A stretch of 64,000 bases of DNA from Tritrichomonas musculus. Taxonomy: Eukaryota > Parabasalia > Tritrichomonadida > Tritrichomonadidae. A model generated the notes under the pieces. The model worked only from the letters and a program-made list of their open reading frames with translations, was not told where the DNA came from and made no database searches. The stretch spans positions 1,612,001-1,676,000 of the forward strand of contig JAPFFF010000001.1 of assembly GCA_039105265.1 (NCBI GenBank), read 5' to 3'. The position numbers were made by a program, and so were the translations under genes. Shown one piece after another: positions 36,935-46,823 of this stretch (position 1 is the first letter of the stretch; each line of letters opens with the position of its first letter).

Positions 36935-37779
36935 CTATTATGTTTTTATAATTTTTATTTGATATTCAATGTCCATTTCACTTTATTTCATATGTTGTCG
37001 TTTTATTCTTTTTTATTCATAATAAAAAATCATCAAATCATTCCTTGAATTATTTTTTTAATCACATAATCTTTAAATTGAAGTAAATTTCACTTGCATT
37101 TGTTCAAAAATACTTTAAAAATTCAAGCTTAAAACATTCCATATATTTATAATAAGTAAATATCATGAATCATTTTTAAAAACTTTACAAATACTTTTTT
37201 TAACATATATGTCACTAAAATATATCACAAAATATCAAAATCACAACATATTCATATATTCAATATATCGCTGATTTTGAATTTCAAATTAAAATCTAAG
37301 TTTTTCATTGTTGTAATAAAAATGCTTATACATATTTTATTTTGTTTTTGTTTTTTAACACTTAAACTTTGCACTTTTCCTTAAATTTTCATTCAATTGT
37401 GAAAGAGCTTTCAAAAAAACAAAAAATATGAATGTTAAAAAAAAAATGACTAAAAAAAAAAAAAAACATTTATCTACCTCTCCTCTAGTTAATAATGAAA
37501 CAATTTTATTTATTTTTTTATTTTATCTTTTTATATGCTTTTTATTAAATTAATATTATTTATAAATTATGATTATTCAAAAATTTTGAATCTAAAATTA
37601 TATTAATTAACACCTGAAACAATAAAAAAGTTGAAAATATCTTCAAAATGAAATAACAACATAAATGATGAAAAATGGAGTAAAATGTTTCGTAGCATTT
37701 TTTGAAAGTTACAAATCATTATGAGATATGAATTTTTCATAATTTATATTTTACCCAAGAAAATATTATTATTAATTTT
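35831..37779. other. Gene-free AT-rich DNA with two poly-A tracts
   Basis: No credible gene. A 97-codon frame near 35765-36058 is AT-driven and unsupported. Poly-A tracts lie at about 36534-36570 and 36900-36932. Confidence 0.5.
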
Positions 37780-37870
37780 AGAGTAGATGCAACTCACGGA
37801 GATGTTATTTTCAAAAAGTTTGTTTTTCTGAGGTTTATGCAATTTTTTTGAGAGAGTTGCACCTACTCTT
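37780..37870. repeat. Short hairpin element of about 90 bp
   Basis: agagtagatgcaactc at 37780 is complementary to gagttgcacctactct at 37855-37869, with one mismatch in 16 bp. The arms enclose about 58 bp of AT-rich DNA. It may be a tiny MITE or a folded transcript end. Confidence 0.55.
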
Positions 37871-38538
37871 TAATTTTTAACATTGCTACAATCAAATCAA
37901 ATATTCTTTAATAATGTGAATATATCTAGATAATAATATTACTCTGATCATAGTATTTCGTTTATCTTCAAAATACATGGAATTTTATAGAAGTCAATTA
38001 ATTTTAAACCAGCCCTTTTTGCTTCATTAGTACCAAGAGTGGTTTATAAGTAAACTATTTATTAATGATGATTAATCAAATATTAAAATAATTTTCATAT
38101 AATAAAAAAAATTTCTAGAAAATAGCAATTAAAAGAAGTTTGAAATAACCAAATATGTCAAAATCAATTTCATTACTGTTTCATTACCAAAAAAATGATA
38201 TGAAGTAAAAATAGATTTTCGGTTTATTTATTTTTGATAAGAAATCAAAGGTAGTGAAGTGGTCAACTTCTGAATTTGTGATAAGTAAAATAAAATTAAA
38301 TGGTAAAGTCCATTTTAACATCACCAAATTTTAATTAAAATTGAATTGAAAAGTCAATTGAATATGATAGTATCGGCTTATGCTCTAAAAAAGTGTAAAA
38401 ATCATGCTATCATGACTCTTAACTATATCTATAAATTGATTTGTGTGGAAAAAACAATTAAAGACGTTAATTCACTTAACATGAATAACTTTGTATAAAA
38501 TAATAGACTAATAGACTACCTAGTTAACTAAGTAGGTG

Positions 38539-39198
38539 ACCGTTAATTAGCTCCTCTCAAACTTTCTTGTTTTATCTCAAACTTTGTTATCTACTTCCAA
38601 ACTTTCTTAGGAAAGTGAACTTTCTTATTCCCTCTCAAACTTTCTTATGATGACTTAATTAAGCCATCAGAAAACCTTTCAAATAATTTCAAAATTTGAA
38701 TCTATGTTATAGAGATGAAATAAATATTTAATAAAAGAAATTGCTCTACTGAAATAATAATGTTTATATTTTTATAATAATGGTAAGTGTTGATAGGTTT
38801 TTTGTTAAATAGCTTTTTTTGAAATTGACTTGATTAGGGAAATTAGTTATTTATTTCTTTTGATTTACAATATTTATAATCTAATAAATCTTAAATTTCA
38901 TCATTAGTTAATGAAATATTGAAGTTTATGGAAATAAAATTATTTTATTTAGTAATAAAAATTGAATTGATTAATAAAGATAACTTTTCAAAATTTTCAA
39001 TTTGAATAAAAAATAATCGGTTTATTGAAAATATGATTTCTCAAAAAGTTTGTATTAAATATGTTTGAGAGAAACTAAGAAAGTTTCAGACAAGCTAAGA
39101 AAGTTTGACAACAAAAAAAAAAGTTTGAAAAAAAAAAAAAAAAAAAAACGAAGTTTGGGAGAAACCAAGGAACTTTCAGACGAGTTAATTAACGGTTT
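38539..39198. mobile_element. MITE-like element of about 660 bp with repeated CTCAAACTTTCTT motifs
   Basis: The left end (accgttaattagctcctctc, 38540) and right end (reverse of gagttaattaacggt, 39184-39198) are imperfect inverted repeats of about 34 bp. Subterminal (T/C)CAAACTTTCTT motifs recur several times on the left and as complementary AAGAAAGTTT on the right. The interior is non-coding and includes an A20 tract near 39130. Its right end abuts the triplicated region upstream of the BspA-like gene. Confidence 0.55.
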
Positions 39199-39200
39199 CT

Positions 39201-39731
39201 CTAATGAATTTGCGTATCAAAATTTTTAGAAAATAGATATAAAAGTGCCATTTGTCCGATCTATCAAAATTTCATTGTGTGTAAAAACTTTTTCAAGGAA
39301 TAAATATGATTTCATTAAAATATTTGCACATTTATACATTTTTTCCAAAGTATGAATTGGGAGAAGACAGAAGAACTCTAATGAATTCGCGTATCAAAAT
39401 TTTTAGAAAATAGATATAAAAGTGCCATTTGTCCGATCTATCAAAATTTCATTGTGTGTAAAAACTTTTTCAAGGAATAAATATGATTTCATTAAAATAT
39501 TTGCACATTTATACATTTTTTCCAAAGTATGAATTGGGAGAAGACAGAAGAACTCTAATGAATTCGCGTATCAAAATTTTTAGAAAATAGATATAAAAGT
39601 GCCATTTGTCCGATCTATCAAAATTTCATTGTGTGTAAAAACTTTTTCAAGGAATAAATATGATTTCATTTAAATATTTGCACATTTATACATTTTTTCC
39701 AAAGTATGAATTGGGAGAAGACAGAAGAACT
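39201..39731 (+). repeat. 177-bp tandem triplication covering leader and first codons of the BspA-like gene
   Basis: Units start at 39201, 39378 and 39555 (ctaatgaatt(c/t)gcgtatc...). Copies 2 and 3 are nearly identical. Each carries a TCATT(A/T) initiator-like motif and an ATG followed by nine codons MNWEKTEEL. In copies 1 and 2 the ninth codon is followed by TAA (ATGs at 39352 and 39529); only the third ATG (39706) continues into the gene. The gene thus has three tandem start regions, two of which yield nine-residue peptides. Confidence 0.92.
39666..39671 (+). promoter_or_regulatory. Initiator-like TCATTT upstream of BspA-like gene
   Basis: Trichomonas genes use an initiator TCA(C/T)T(A/T) near the start codon. 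TCATTT lies about 35 nt before the ATG at 39706; the two upstream repeat copies have TCATTA at the same place. Confidence 0.45.
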
Positions 39732-41361
39732 ATTTAAAAAAGGTTTGCTCATTGATGAATTAAAGAAAATTGAAGGTTCTAATATTGAAATTCAATATCC
39801 TTCTAAGAATTTTGGAAAAATATATCAGCAAGTCGTAAATTATAAAAAAACAAACACAGCAAAATTGGCAATTTCGGTTTTTATAACAAAATTGGATACA
39901 AACGAAAATGCTTTCAGTGCAAAAGAGATTAACGTCATCAGATTTGATTCATCTGTTACTTCAATTGGAAACGATGCTTTCAGAGGATTTTCATCAATAA
40001 CAGAAATAAAAATTCCTAATTCTTTGGTTTCAATTGGATCTTGGTCTTTTGAAAAGTGTTCATCATTGTCTCAAATAACAATCCCTTCATTGGTAACTTC
40101 AATCGGAACCGGTGCTTTCAGCGGATGTTCATTATTAGTGAAAATAACAGTTCAATCATCCTTAACTGCAATTGAGAGTAATACTTTCAATGGATGCTCA
40201 TCGTTAAAAGAAATATCACTTCCTTCTTCCGTGACTTCAATTGGATCGCAGGCTTTCGAAGGATGCACATCGTTAGAACATATTCAAATTCAGTCTGTAA
40301 CAACGATATACAATTGTGCTTTTAGAGGCTGCATAGCACTCAAAGAAATAACAGTTCCTTCCGTAACTATGATTGGAAATTATGCATTCGAAGGATGCTC
40401 ATCGCTGGCAGATATCACAATGCCTTCGGGTGCTTTGGTTGGAAATGGCGCTTTTAATGAATGCCCGTTAAATCCGGAAACTTTGTGCAATAAAATAAGG
40501 GATCAAATTATGAAGGACAAACTAGAATCAATAGCACTCCCAGGCTACCTCCAAAGAATTTCTAGCTCAGCATTTCGAGATTGCAGCTCGTTAAAAGAAG
40601 TTAAGATTCCATCCTCTGTAACATCCATTGGAGTTTATGCTTTCTATGGATGTTCATCGCTGACAAGTATCACAATTCCATCCTCTGTAACATCCATTGG
40701 AAATGGTGCTTTCTATGAATGTTCATCACTGACAAGTATCACAATTCCATCCTCTGTAACATCCATTGGAGAGCATGCTTTCTATGGATGTTTATCGCTG
40801 ACAAGTATCACAATTCCATCCTCTGTAACATCCATTGGAGATTATGCTTTCTATGAATGTTCATCACTGACAAGTATCACAATTCCATCCTCTGTAACAT
40901 CCATTGGAGATTATGCTTTCTATGAATGTTCATCGCTGACAAGTATCACAATTCCATCCTCTGTAACATCCATTGGAAATCAATCTTTTGATGGATGTTC
41001 ATCGCTGACAAGTATCACAATTCCATCCTCTGTAACATCCATTGGAGATTATGCTTTCTATGAATGTTCATCACTGACAAGTATCACAATTCCATCCTCT
41101 GTAACATCCATTGGAAATGATGCTTTCTATGAATGTTCATCGCTGACAAGTATCACAATTCCATCCTCTGTAACATCCATTGGAAATCAATCTTTTGATG
41201 GATGTTCATCGCTGACAAGTATCACAATTCCATCCTCTGTAACATCCATTGGAAATGGTGCTTTCTCTAGATGTTCATCACTGACAAGTATCACAATTCC
41301 ATCGCGATTCGATGCAAGAAATCTTGGAATTGGTTCCAGTGTCCGAGTAAATAGAATTTAA
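39706..41361 (+). CDS. BspA-like leucine-rich repeat protein (551 aa)
   Basis: A unique N-terminal segment of about 85 residues ([20 protein letters not shown]) with no signal peptide is followed by about 19 TpLRR/BspA-type repeats of 23 residues with the IG..AF..CSSL..I.IP.SVTS pattern. Repeats 1-9 are diverged, and a non-repeat break ([19 protein letters not shown]) follows. The last ten or so are almost identical in DNA and protein, showing recent homogenisation. No transmembrane segment is present; the C-terminus is [19 protein letters not shown]. BspA-like proteins are the largest trichomonad surface or adhesion-related family, though many members lack signal peptides. The gene abuts an inverted repeat at its 3' side. 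Confidence 0.9.
   Translation: MNWEKTEELFKKGLLIDELKKIEGSNIEIQYPSKNFGKIYQQVVNYKKTNTAKLAISVFITKLDTNENAFSAKEINVIRFDSSVTSIGNDAFRGFSSITEIKIPNSLVSIGSWSFEKCSSLSQITIPSLVTSIGTGAFSGCSLLVKITVQSSLTAIESNTFNGCSSLKEISLPSSVTSIGSQAFEGCTSLEHIQIQSVTTIYNCAFRGCIALKEITVPSVTMIGNYAFEGCSSLADITMPSGALVGNGAFNECPLNPETLCNKIRDQIMKDKLESIALPGYLQRISSSAFRDCSSLKEVKIPSSVTSIGVYAFYGCSSLTSITIPSSVTSIGNGAFYECSSLTSITIPSSVTSIGEHAFYGCLSLTSITIPSSVTSIGDYAFYECSSLTSITIPSSVTSIGDYAFYECSSLTSITIPSSVTSIGNQSFDGCSSLTSITIPSSVTSIGDYAFYECSSLTSITIPSSVTSIGNDAFYECSSLTSITIPSSVTSIGNQSFDGCSSLTSITIPSSVTSIGNGAFSRCSSLTSITIPSRFDARNLGIGSSVRVNRI
40606..41305 (+). repeat. Homogenised 69-bp LRR repeat array
   Basis: About ten 69-bp units (tccatcctctgtaacatcca plus variable part) run in tandem. 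Variation is confined to the segment after TSIG (DYAFYEC, NQSFDGC, NGAFSRC, NDAFYEC, EHAFYGC), and the same variants reappear in the pseudogene array at 35119-35755. Confidence 0.9.
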
Positions 41362-41574
41362 AAAATAAATTTAATGAATAATCGTATTTTCACGGTAAAA
41401 AAGTGACATTTTTTTTACGGTAGAAAAAGTGACATTATTAAGATTAAAAAATTAAGACATTAAAAGTTTTTTTGAACAAAATTGCTTCTAAAAAGGTGCA
41501 TTTTTAAAAAAGTACATTGTTTTCTTTGTTACTTCCATCGTTTTAATGCATTTATATACACGCATATATATATA

Positions 41575-42090
41575 GACTTTTTTCCGGAAATAATTTCCGG
41601 CAGAATCAATTTTTTTCTCAATATTGCACGCAATACTACAGTAATTCTTTAACAATTGCTTGTTTCTCTCAAAAAGTTCAACGATTATTAGATAAAAAAA
41701 ACAAGACACGAAAAAAACAAGACAAACAACAACGGCGTTTAATTTTAATTCGACTAAAATGATAAACATCAGAATATCTGTCGTTTGTTTGCAAATTTTT
41801 TCAGGCAATGTCTTTTTTTTTTTTTTTTTTTTTTTTGACTTTTTTCCGGTGATAATTTCCGGCAGAATCAATTTTTTTCTCAATATTGCACGCAATACTA
41901 CAGTAATTCTTTAACAATTGCTTGTTTCTCTCAAAAAGTTCAACGATTATTAGATAAAAAAAACAAGACACGAAAAAAACAAGACAAACAACAACGGCGT
42001 TTAATTTTAATTCGACAAAAATGATAAACATCAGAATATCTGTCGTTTGTTTGCAAATTTTTTCAGGCAATGTCTTTTTTTTTTTTTTTT
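41575..42090. repeat. Tandem duplication, 262-bp unit
   Basis: The segment beginning gacttttttccgg at 41575 is repeated at 41837 with only a few differences. Each copy ends in ggcaatgtc plus a T tract of 18-28 bp. The minus strand of each copy is open for 70-80 codons (CKQTTDILMFIIFVELKLNA), and differences are few, but there is no other sign of a gene. The homopolymer tails suggest a dispersed repeat. Confidence 0.8.
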
Positions 42091-42125
42091 TTATAATACC
42101 ATTATTTTACTTGTTATTTATTTAT

Positions 42126-43333
42126 GGTTGCATTTGGCACGGTTTGGGCAAAAAAGCTGCCCACCCAAGCTATTTTGATAACCCAACGGGGATAAGCAAA
42201 TTATTTGTTGATTTTATATTATTTTTAACTTTTCTTAAAAATATGTATATTTTAAATATGTGGTTTTGCATAAAAATATTAAAATAAAATTAAAATTAAA
42301 ATAGATATTTTGGAGTTTTTATTTTTTTATTTATTTGTTTATCTATTCAATTTTTTCAAAGATAAATTCTGTTGTTATTTATAAATTCTATTGGGCTGGA
42401 TACTTTTCTATGTTTTCATTCAATTTTTCAGTTAAAAAATAAAAATTTGCCCTGGGCAAAGTGGCTGGGCAGCGACGATAGCCCATTTTTTCAATCCTTT
42501 TTAATCGGGGCTGGGCTAGCCCAAGGGAAGTTATATGATAAATTCAAAAGCTATTTTTGATATTTTTCTTTTTAAATCATTATCTTTTCTTTAATATATG
42601 ATATTAATTGATTATTGTGTTTGAGAAAATAAAATAATTCAAACATCTTTTTGTATATAAATAAAATATAGTTTGGAATGGATTTTATGCATGATATTTC
42701 ATTAATATAATCATAAATTTAGGATAATAAATTGTTATAAATTACAATATATTTAAAATTCATATAAAATGTAAATAAAATATTAAACAAATTAAAATAA
42801 TTTTATTTTTGTTATTGAATACTTTAATAAATTAAAAAAATAAATATTTATGAATATTCTCATTTAAAGTATATCTAATCATTATATTATTACATATAAA
42901 AAATAGATGCTCATTAAAAAATATTATATATAAATATATTGCTTAAAATAATTAAGAAAAGATATAATATTTAAAAAGGACATTTTAATTAACAGAATTC
43001 ACAAAATAAATAAAAAGAATTCCATGAACAAAGGGCACATTACCGATTTTTTTTAGTTCAAATAATAATAAAAATGATGAATTAATAGATTCAAATGCAA
43101 CTACATTCCACAACTCGCAATCAAATTCAGAACAAATATCATCATTTTCATATTTTGGAAGTATTGACATATATTCTATGCTTTTTTTCAATACCGAAAA
43201 GTTCACTCTCTAAGGACGTCCTTAAAAAGTGGCCTTTACATTGCAAAATTGATCACATCACTTCATCATAATTTTTGAAGCTCAATTGCCCAGTGGGCTG
43301 CCCATTTCTTCAATTTTTTGACCCTATGCAACC
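42126..43333. mobile_element. Possible 1.2-kb non-autonomous DNA element with GGGC-rich ends
   Basis: GGTTGCAT at 42126 and its complement ATGCAACC at 43326-43333 bracket the segment, with GGGC/GCCC-rich subterminal DNA on both sides (tttgggcaaaaaagctgccc; gcccagtgggctgccc). A further GGGC cluster lies at 42449-42525. The flanks are both TTATTTA-like but low-complexity, so a target duplication cannot be established. No transposase frame is present. Confidence 0.4.
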
Positions 43334-44066
43334 CTATTATTTATTTATTTATTTATTTTTGTACAGAAGTAAAATTCTATAAACTCTCACTTCTTTTTCA
43401 ATGTTGTTTTCAATTCAATTGAATCGGCATCCAAGTTGAATCGCAATTATGCTGAACTCTATTCATTTAATATCATACGTAAACATCTCAATTGCTAATT
43501 AGGGTTCCGTATTTTTTGAAATAAATTTATTGAAATTTTAACCACTTTTCATTGAACTTGAAAATCTAGATATTGATAGAAAAATTATGGGTTTATTTGA
43601 AATTTTTATGTATAGCAACGATGTAATGAACCTAATAAATATAAATGAAATAATTATTACTATTATTTCAATATAAAAAATCCATTATCCAATGAAGTCA
43701 CAGAAAAATGATTGATTAATAAAATTTTAATTATGAATTATCGCAAAATCTTGTTTTTAATTTTATTTCCTAGTGATTCTTGTCAATAATGAATCATCTG
43801 TAAGGGTTCTGTCAAGCAAATTGAAGATTTTACAATTCTCAAAATTTATCATTGAACTAATTTTCAGAAGTAATTTAAAAAGTGATAAAATTATTTTGGA
43901 TTTTTTCTGTAATAAAAAGTTAATAACCAAATAATTTTTAAATAATAAAAGAATAAATAAAACTTAATAATCAATTATCAAGAAAATAAATAAATAAATT
44001 AAATTTTTATCAAGATAAAAAAATAAAAATGATCAAAATGTTTTAATTCTAAGTTCACATTACACA
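43334..44066. other. Gene-free AT-rich DNA upstream of Myb gene
   Basis: No coding frame or repeat of note was seen, apart from TTTA microsatellite-like sequence at 43337-43358. Confidence 0.5.
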
Positions 44067-44660
44067 ATGAAGAAAATGAAGCGTATCATATTTAATGAAG
44101 ATGAGAATCTTTTTATTTATAAATTGGTTAAATTAATAGGCCCAAATTGGGTCGAAATTTCAAAGAGCCTACCAGGAAGGACTCCTAAACAAATTAGAGA
44201 TAGATATATGAATTATTTACGTGATGGGCTAAATAAGAGTCCATGGACACTTCAGGAAGACATTCTTTTAATTCAAATGCATAAATATGTTGGTCCCAAG
44301 TGGTCTAAAATGGCCATTAAATTACCGGGCAGAAGTGCAAATGATATAAAGAATAGATGGTACAAGCATTTATGTAAGAAGAATATTCAGCAAGTAGAAA
44401 TATATGATAATTGTGTTGATCCTCAAAATATTCCTATATTATTTGAAGATACAAATGATTCATCTAACATTTCTCAAAGTAATAAGACAAATGAAACATT
44501 TCCCAATTTTTTTGGTTTAATTGAAACTTATCTACCATCTAATGGAAAGAAAACTAGCCCAAATTTCATAAATTCTAATAATCAAGATGATTTTGAATTT
44601 ACTGAAAATGAAGGACAATATAAAAATATATATCAGAAATGTTCACTAAATATCTTATAG
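44067..44660 (+). CDS. R2R3 Myb-like DNA-binding protein
   Basis: 197 residues. Two Myb repeats occupy residues about 5-54 and 57-105. The first has W28 but lacks the usual first Trp (FNEDENLF). The second has W60, W79 and W98 with PWTLQEDILLIQMHKYVGPK, LPGRSANDIKNRWYKHL. Recognition helices are PGRTPKQIRDRY and PGRSANDIKNRW. The C-terminal 90 residues are Asn/Ser-rich and probably disordered. Small R2R3 Mybs of this form are numerous in trichomonads, where some bind promoter elements. The gene stands alone in AT-rich DNA. Confidence 0.9.
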   Translation: MKKMKRIIFNEDENLFIYKLVKLIGPNWVEISKSLPGRTPKQIRDRYMNYLRDGLNKSPWTLQEDILLIQMHKYVGPKWSKMAIKLPGRSANDIKNRWYKHLCKKNIQQVEIYDNCVDPQNIPILFEDTNDSSNISQSNKTNETFPNFFGLIETYLPSNGKKTSPNFINSNNQDDFEFTENEGQYKNIYQKCSLNIL

Positions 44661-45454
44661 AGAAAATCTTTTTAAACAATCAAAGATAATTCAAAAAATT
44701 CAAACTTGACATTTTTCACCAAATTTTCAATTAATTATAATTTATATACAAACATAGATAATTGGATAAATAAAATTCAAATACTTTAAATTAATGGATA
44801 TTTTAGTATTTTATTGATTTTTCTTTATATAAATATATTATTTTTTAATTTTTATTTGAAATATAATAAGATACAAAAATTTGTTGAATTGAGAGTCTAG
44901 GTGGTGAAAAATGTCAAAATTTCTGAAGTAATTTGAATGAAAAAAAAAAAATTTCATAACTTTTTTTGATTTTGTTTTGAAAAAAATATGTGTGGGTACT
45001 AGATTCTGTTCCATAAAAATCTAAAATATTATGATATATTTTTTATTACTATATGCTAAGAAATAAATATAAATATTATGAGGAAATAATGAACATTAGG
45101 GTAGATAGTAGCATTTTATGATTTTGAATTTAAAATAATCGTCAAATATTTTAATTGTTGATGTAAATAATTAATTCTAGAAATAATTATTGAAAATATA
45201 AGCAAATATCTATGTAAAGAATGTAATTTTAAAATAAACTCATCAAATAAGTCTACATGAATGATTTTACAAGATAAAGTATCATTTTCTAGAAGTGCGA
45301 GAACTTAAATAAGTCCTCTGGATAATTTGTCTGAAATGTTTTTGGTATAATTATAAAAGCAAATTAAATAATTTAAATTATTACTTTTTAATTTTAATTG
45401 GTGTTTGATTTATAACTTGCAATAACTATATTTCGATTATTTGACAAAATAAAG
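44661..45454. other. Gene-free AT-rich DNA
   Basis: No credible gene or structured repeat was found between the Myb gene and the first copy of the three-copy repeat. Confidence 0.5.
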
Positions 45455-46410
45455 GCAATTTTGAGTACAAAATGATAAAACATATTATTAAAAAAAATTA
45501 TAAAATTATTAAAGTCGTTGATATGTCTAGATATAAATCTTGTCCACAGTCGTTAATTATTTACATGATTTTGATTTATAATCAAATAATGAATGAAATA
45601 ATTTGATATTAACATGCCATGAATTTTGTGGAAAGAAATTTGAATGAAATTTTTTGAAAGAACGTTGCTTTCAATTTAAAATAATCACCTTTCAAAAAAT
45701 TTTCCAAATTGTGAAAAAATAAAATTCTATATGAGAAATTTTGATGAATCAAATTGTTTCATGACATAGTAGTTTTTTGTTTTTGTTTTTTATTTAGGAA
45801 TCTTGTATATGATATTATATTCTTTTTTTAGAGAAATGTCATATTATTTTTGAAAAAGTTTAATCAGTTCGAATTGTTTCACTTCATTTAATAATAAAGA
45901 TTCATAATAAAGAAATAACAATAATAAAAATGGGAAGGAAAGGGAAACAATGGAGAGCAATTAAGTCAATTAAAATTCTCTTGGGTGAGAGAATTATTGA
46001 AATTGAATTAAATGAAGGAGAACGAATTAAAAATGAAAAAGATCTTTTACAAATCTCGAATCAATCAAATAAACTGCACATGAAACCAAAAATCAAAAGA
46101 AACAAGAAATCGATAAACATAGAAAAGATTCAAGAAATCTCAGAAATCCAAGAAATCCAAGAAAATCAAGAAAATACAGATAATTCAATCCAGCAAGACA
46201 ACGACAATGAAAATATTATCTTTGATAATGAATTTTCGTTTATCGATGATACCAATTTTGATATTGAAAAAGAAGGAAGCACATCCTTTGATTTCAACAA
46301 TGATTTGTATTTTGATACAAGCAATATTTCGAATGAATATGATTGTGATTGTGATTGTGATTTTGAATTTGAATTCAGTTTTTAAACTTTATAAAAATTG
46401 TTTTTTCACG
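45455..46410 (+). repeat. Three-copy dispersed repeat, copy A
   Basis: From gcaattttgagtacaaaatg the sequence is almost identical to 48852-49800 and, inverted, to about 55740-56690. It includes 470 bp of leader DNA and the 151-codon gene. Copy A lacks the Cys-rich flanking segment present in copies B and C and ends in a T tract of about 45 bp followed by gatcagctgataattatt, a motif seen again after the T run at 50357. Confidence 0.85.
45930..46385 (+). CDS. Small protein of three-copy family, copy A (151 aa)
   Basis: The N-terminus MGRKGKQWRAIKSIKILLGE is basic. A charged region (ELNEGERIKNEKDLLQIS, KPKIKRNKKSINIEKIQ) with Ile-Gln-Glu repeats (EISEIQEIQEN) follows, and the C-terminal half is Asp/Phe-rich and acidic, ending YDCDCDCDFEFEFSF. 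No known domain. The three copies differ by substitutions and in-frame indels only, which suggests selection on the protein. TCATTT at 45884-45889 lies about 40 nt upstream. An acidic-tailed nuclear protein would fit the composition, but this is speculation. Confidence 0.65.
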   Translation: MGRKGKQWRAIKSIKILLGERIIEIELNEGERIKNEKDLLQISNQSNKLHMKPKIKRNKKSINIEKIQEISEIQEIQENQENTDNSIQQDNDNENIIFDNEFSFIDDTNFDIEKEGSTSFDFNNDLYFDTSNISNEYDCDCDCDFEFEFSF

Positions 46411-46419
46411 ATTCGATTT

Positions 46420-46423
<4 letters not shown>

Positions 46424-46466
<43 letters not shown>
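46424..46466. repeat. Poly-T tract of about 43 bp
   Basis: A pure T run directly downstream of copy A of the repeat, followed by gatcagctgataattatt. Confidence 0.9.
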
Positions 46467-46467
<1 letters not shown>

Positions 46468-46722
46468 ATCAGCTGATAATTATTTCTGATTCGTTTATTA
46501 AAATCCCAAATATAACGATTTATTAGTGACATATTAACTAGTATGATCATGCCTTTACTAAATTTTAAAATTGCTTCTTTACAGAAGATCCAACTACCTA
46601 TACGAAAATAATTGAGAAATCGTAATAGTCCGTAATAGTAATTACCCGTGGCAGTTAAGGTCAATATTGACCTTTAAGTAAAAATAAAGAATAAATGCTC
46701 TATAGAGCAGGGATGGCCAACG
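46467..46722. other. Gene-free DNA with an orphan hAT-like end
   Basis: CAGGGATGGCCAACG at 46708-46722 resembles a hAT terminal repeat and begins just where homology with the inverted arm starts (46723). I found no matching right end with a duplication of the preceding ctatagag. Confidence 0.35.
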
Positions 46723-46823
46723 TTGACGTTATGATGGATCAATAAGAGTTTGATTATTTTTTTTTAAAACTCTTGTTGTTTTTATTTGATTAAGTAAATT
46801 ATTTTGATTTTTTTTAACAAAAT

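Larger units (their letters stand above)
33446..41442. mobile_element. 8.0-kb segment bounded by about 67-bp inverted repeats, carrying BspA sequences
   Basis: The left arm 33446-33512 (cttaataatgtcactttttc, then ...taccgtgaaaatacg) and the right arm 41376-41442 are inverted copies with only a few mismatches. Each arm contains the motif TGTCACTTTTT(C)TACCG twice. The right arm begins 14 bp after the stop of the BspA-like gene. No transposase frame lies inside and I found no target duplication, so whether the whole segment moved, or two elements of one family inserted in opposite orientation, is open. Confidence 0.45.

Noticed and set aside
41488-42070. Two similar minus-strand frames of 89-135 codons
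   Set aside because: They arise from a tandem duplication with poly-T tails; hydrophobic AT-driven content and no initiator or partner gene.
43213-43224. Perfect palindrome aaggacgtcctt as a regulatory site
   Set aside because: A 12-bp palindrome can occur by chance in this much sequence and has no gene context.
46708-46722. Third hAT-like terminus CAGGGATGGCCAACG as a full element
   Set aside because: No matching right end flanked by ctatagag was found.
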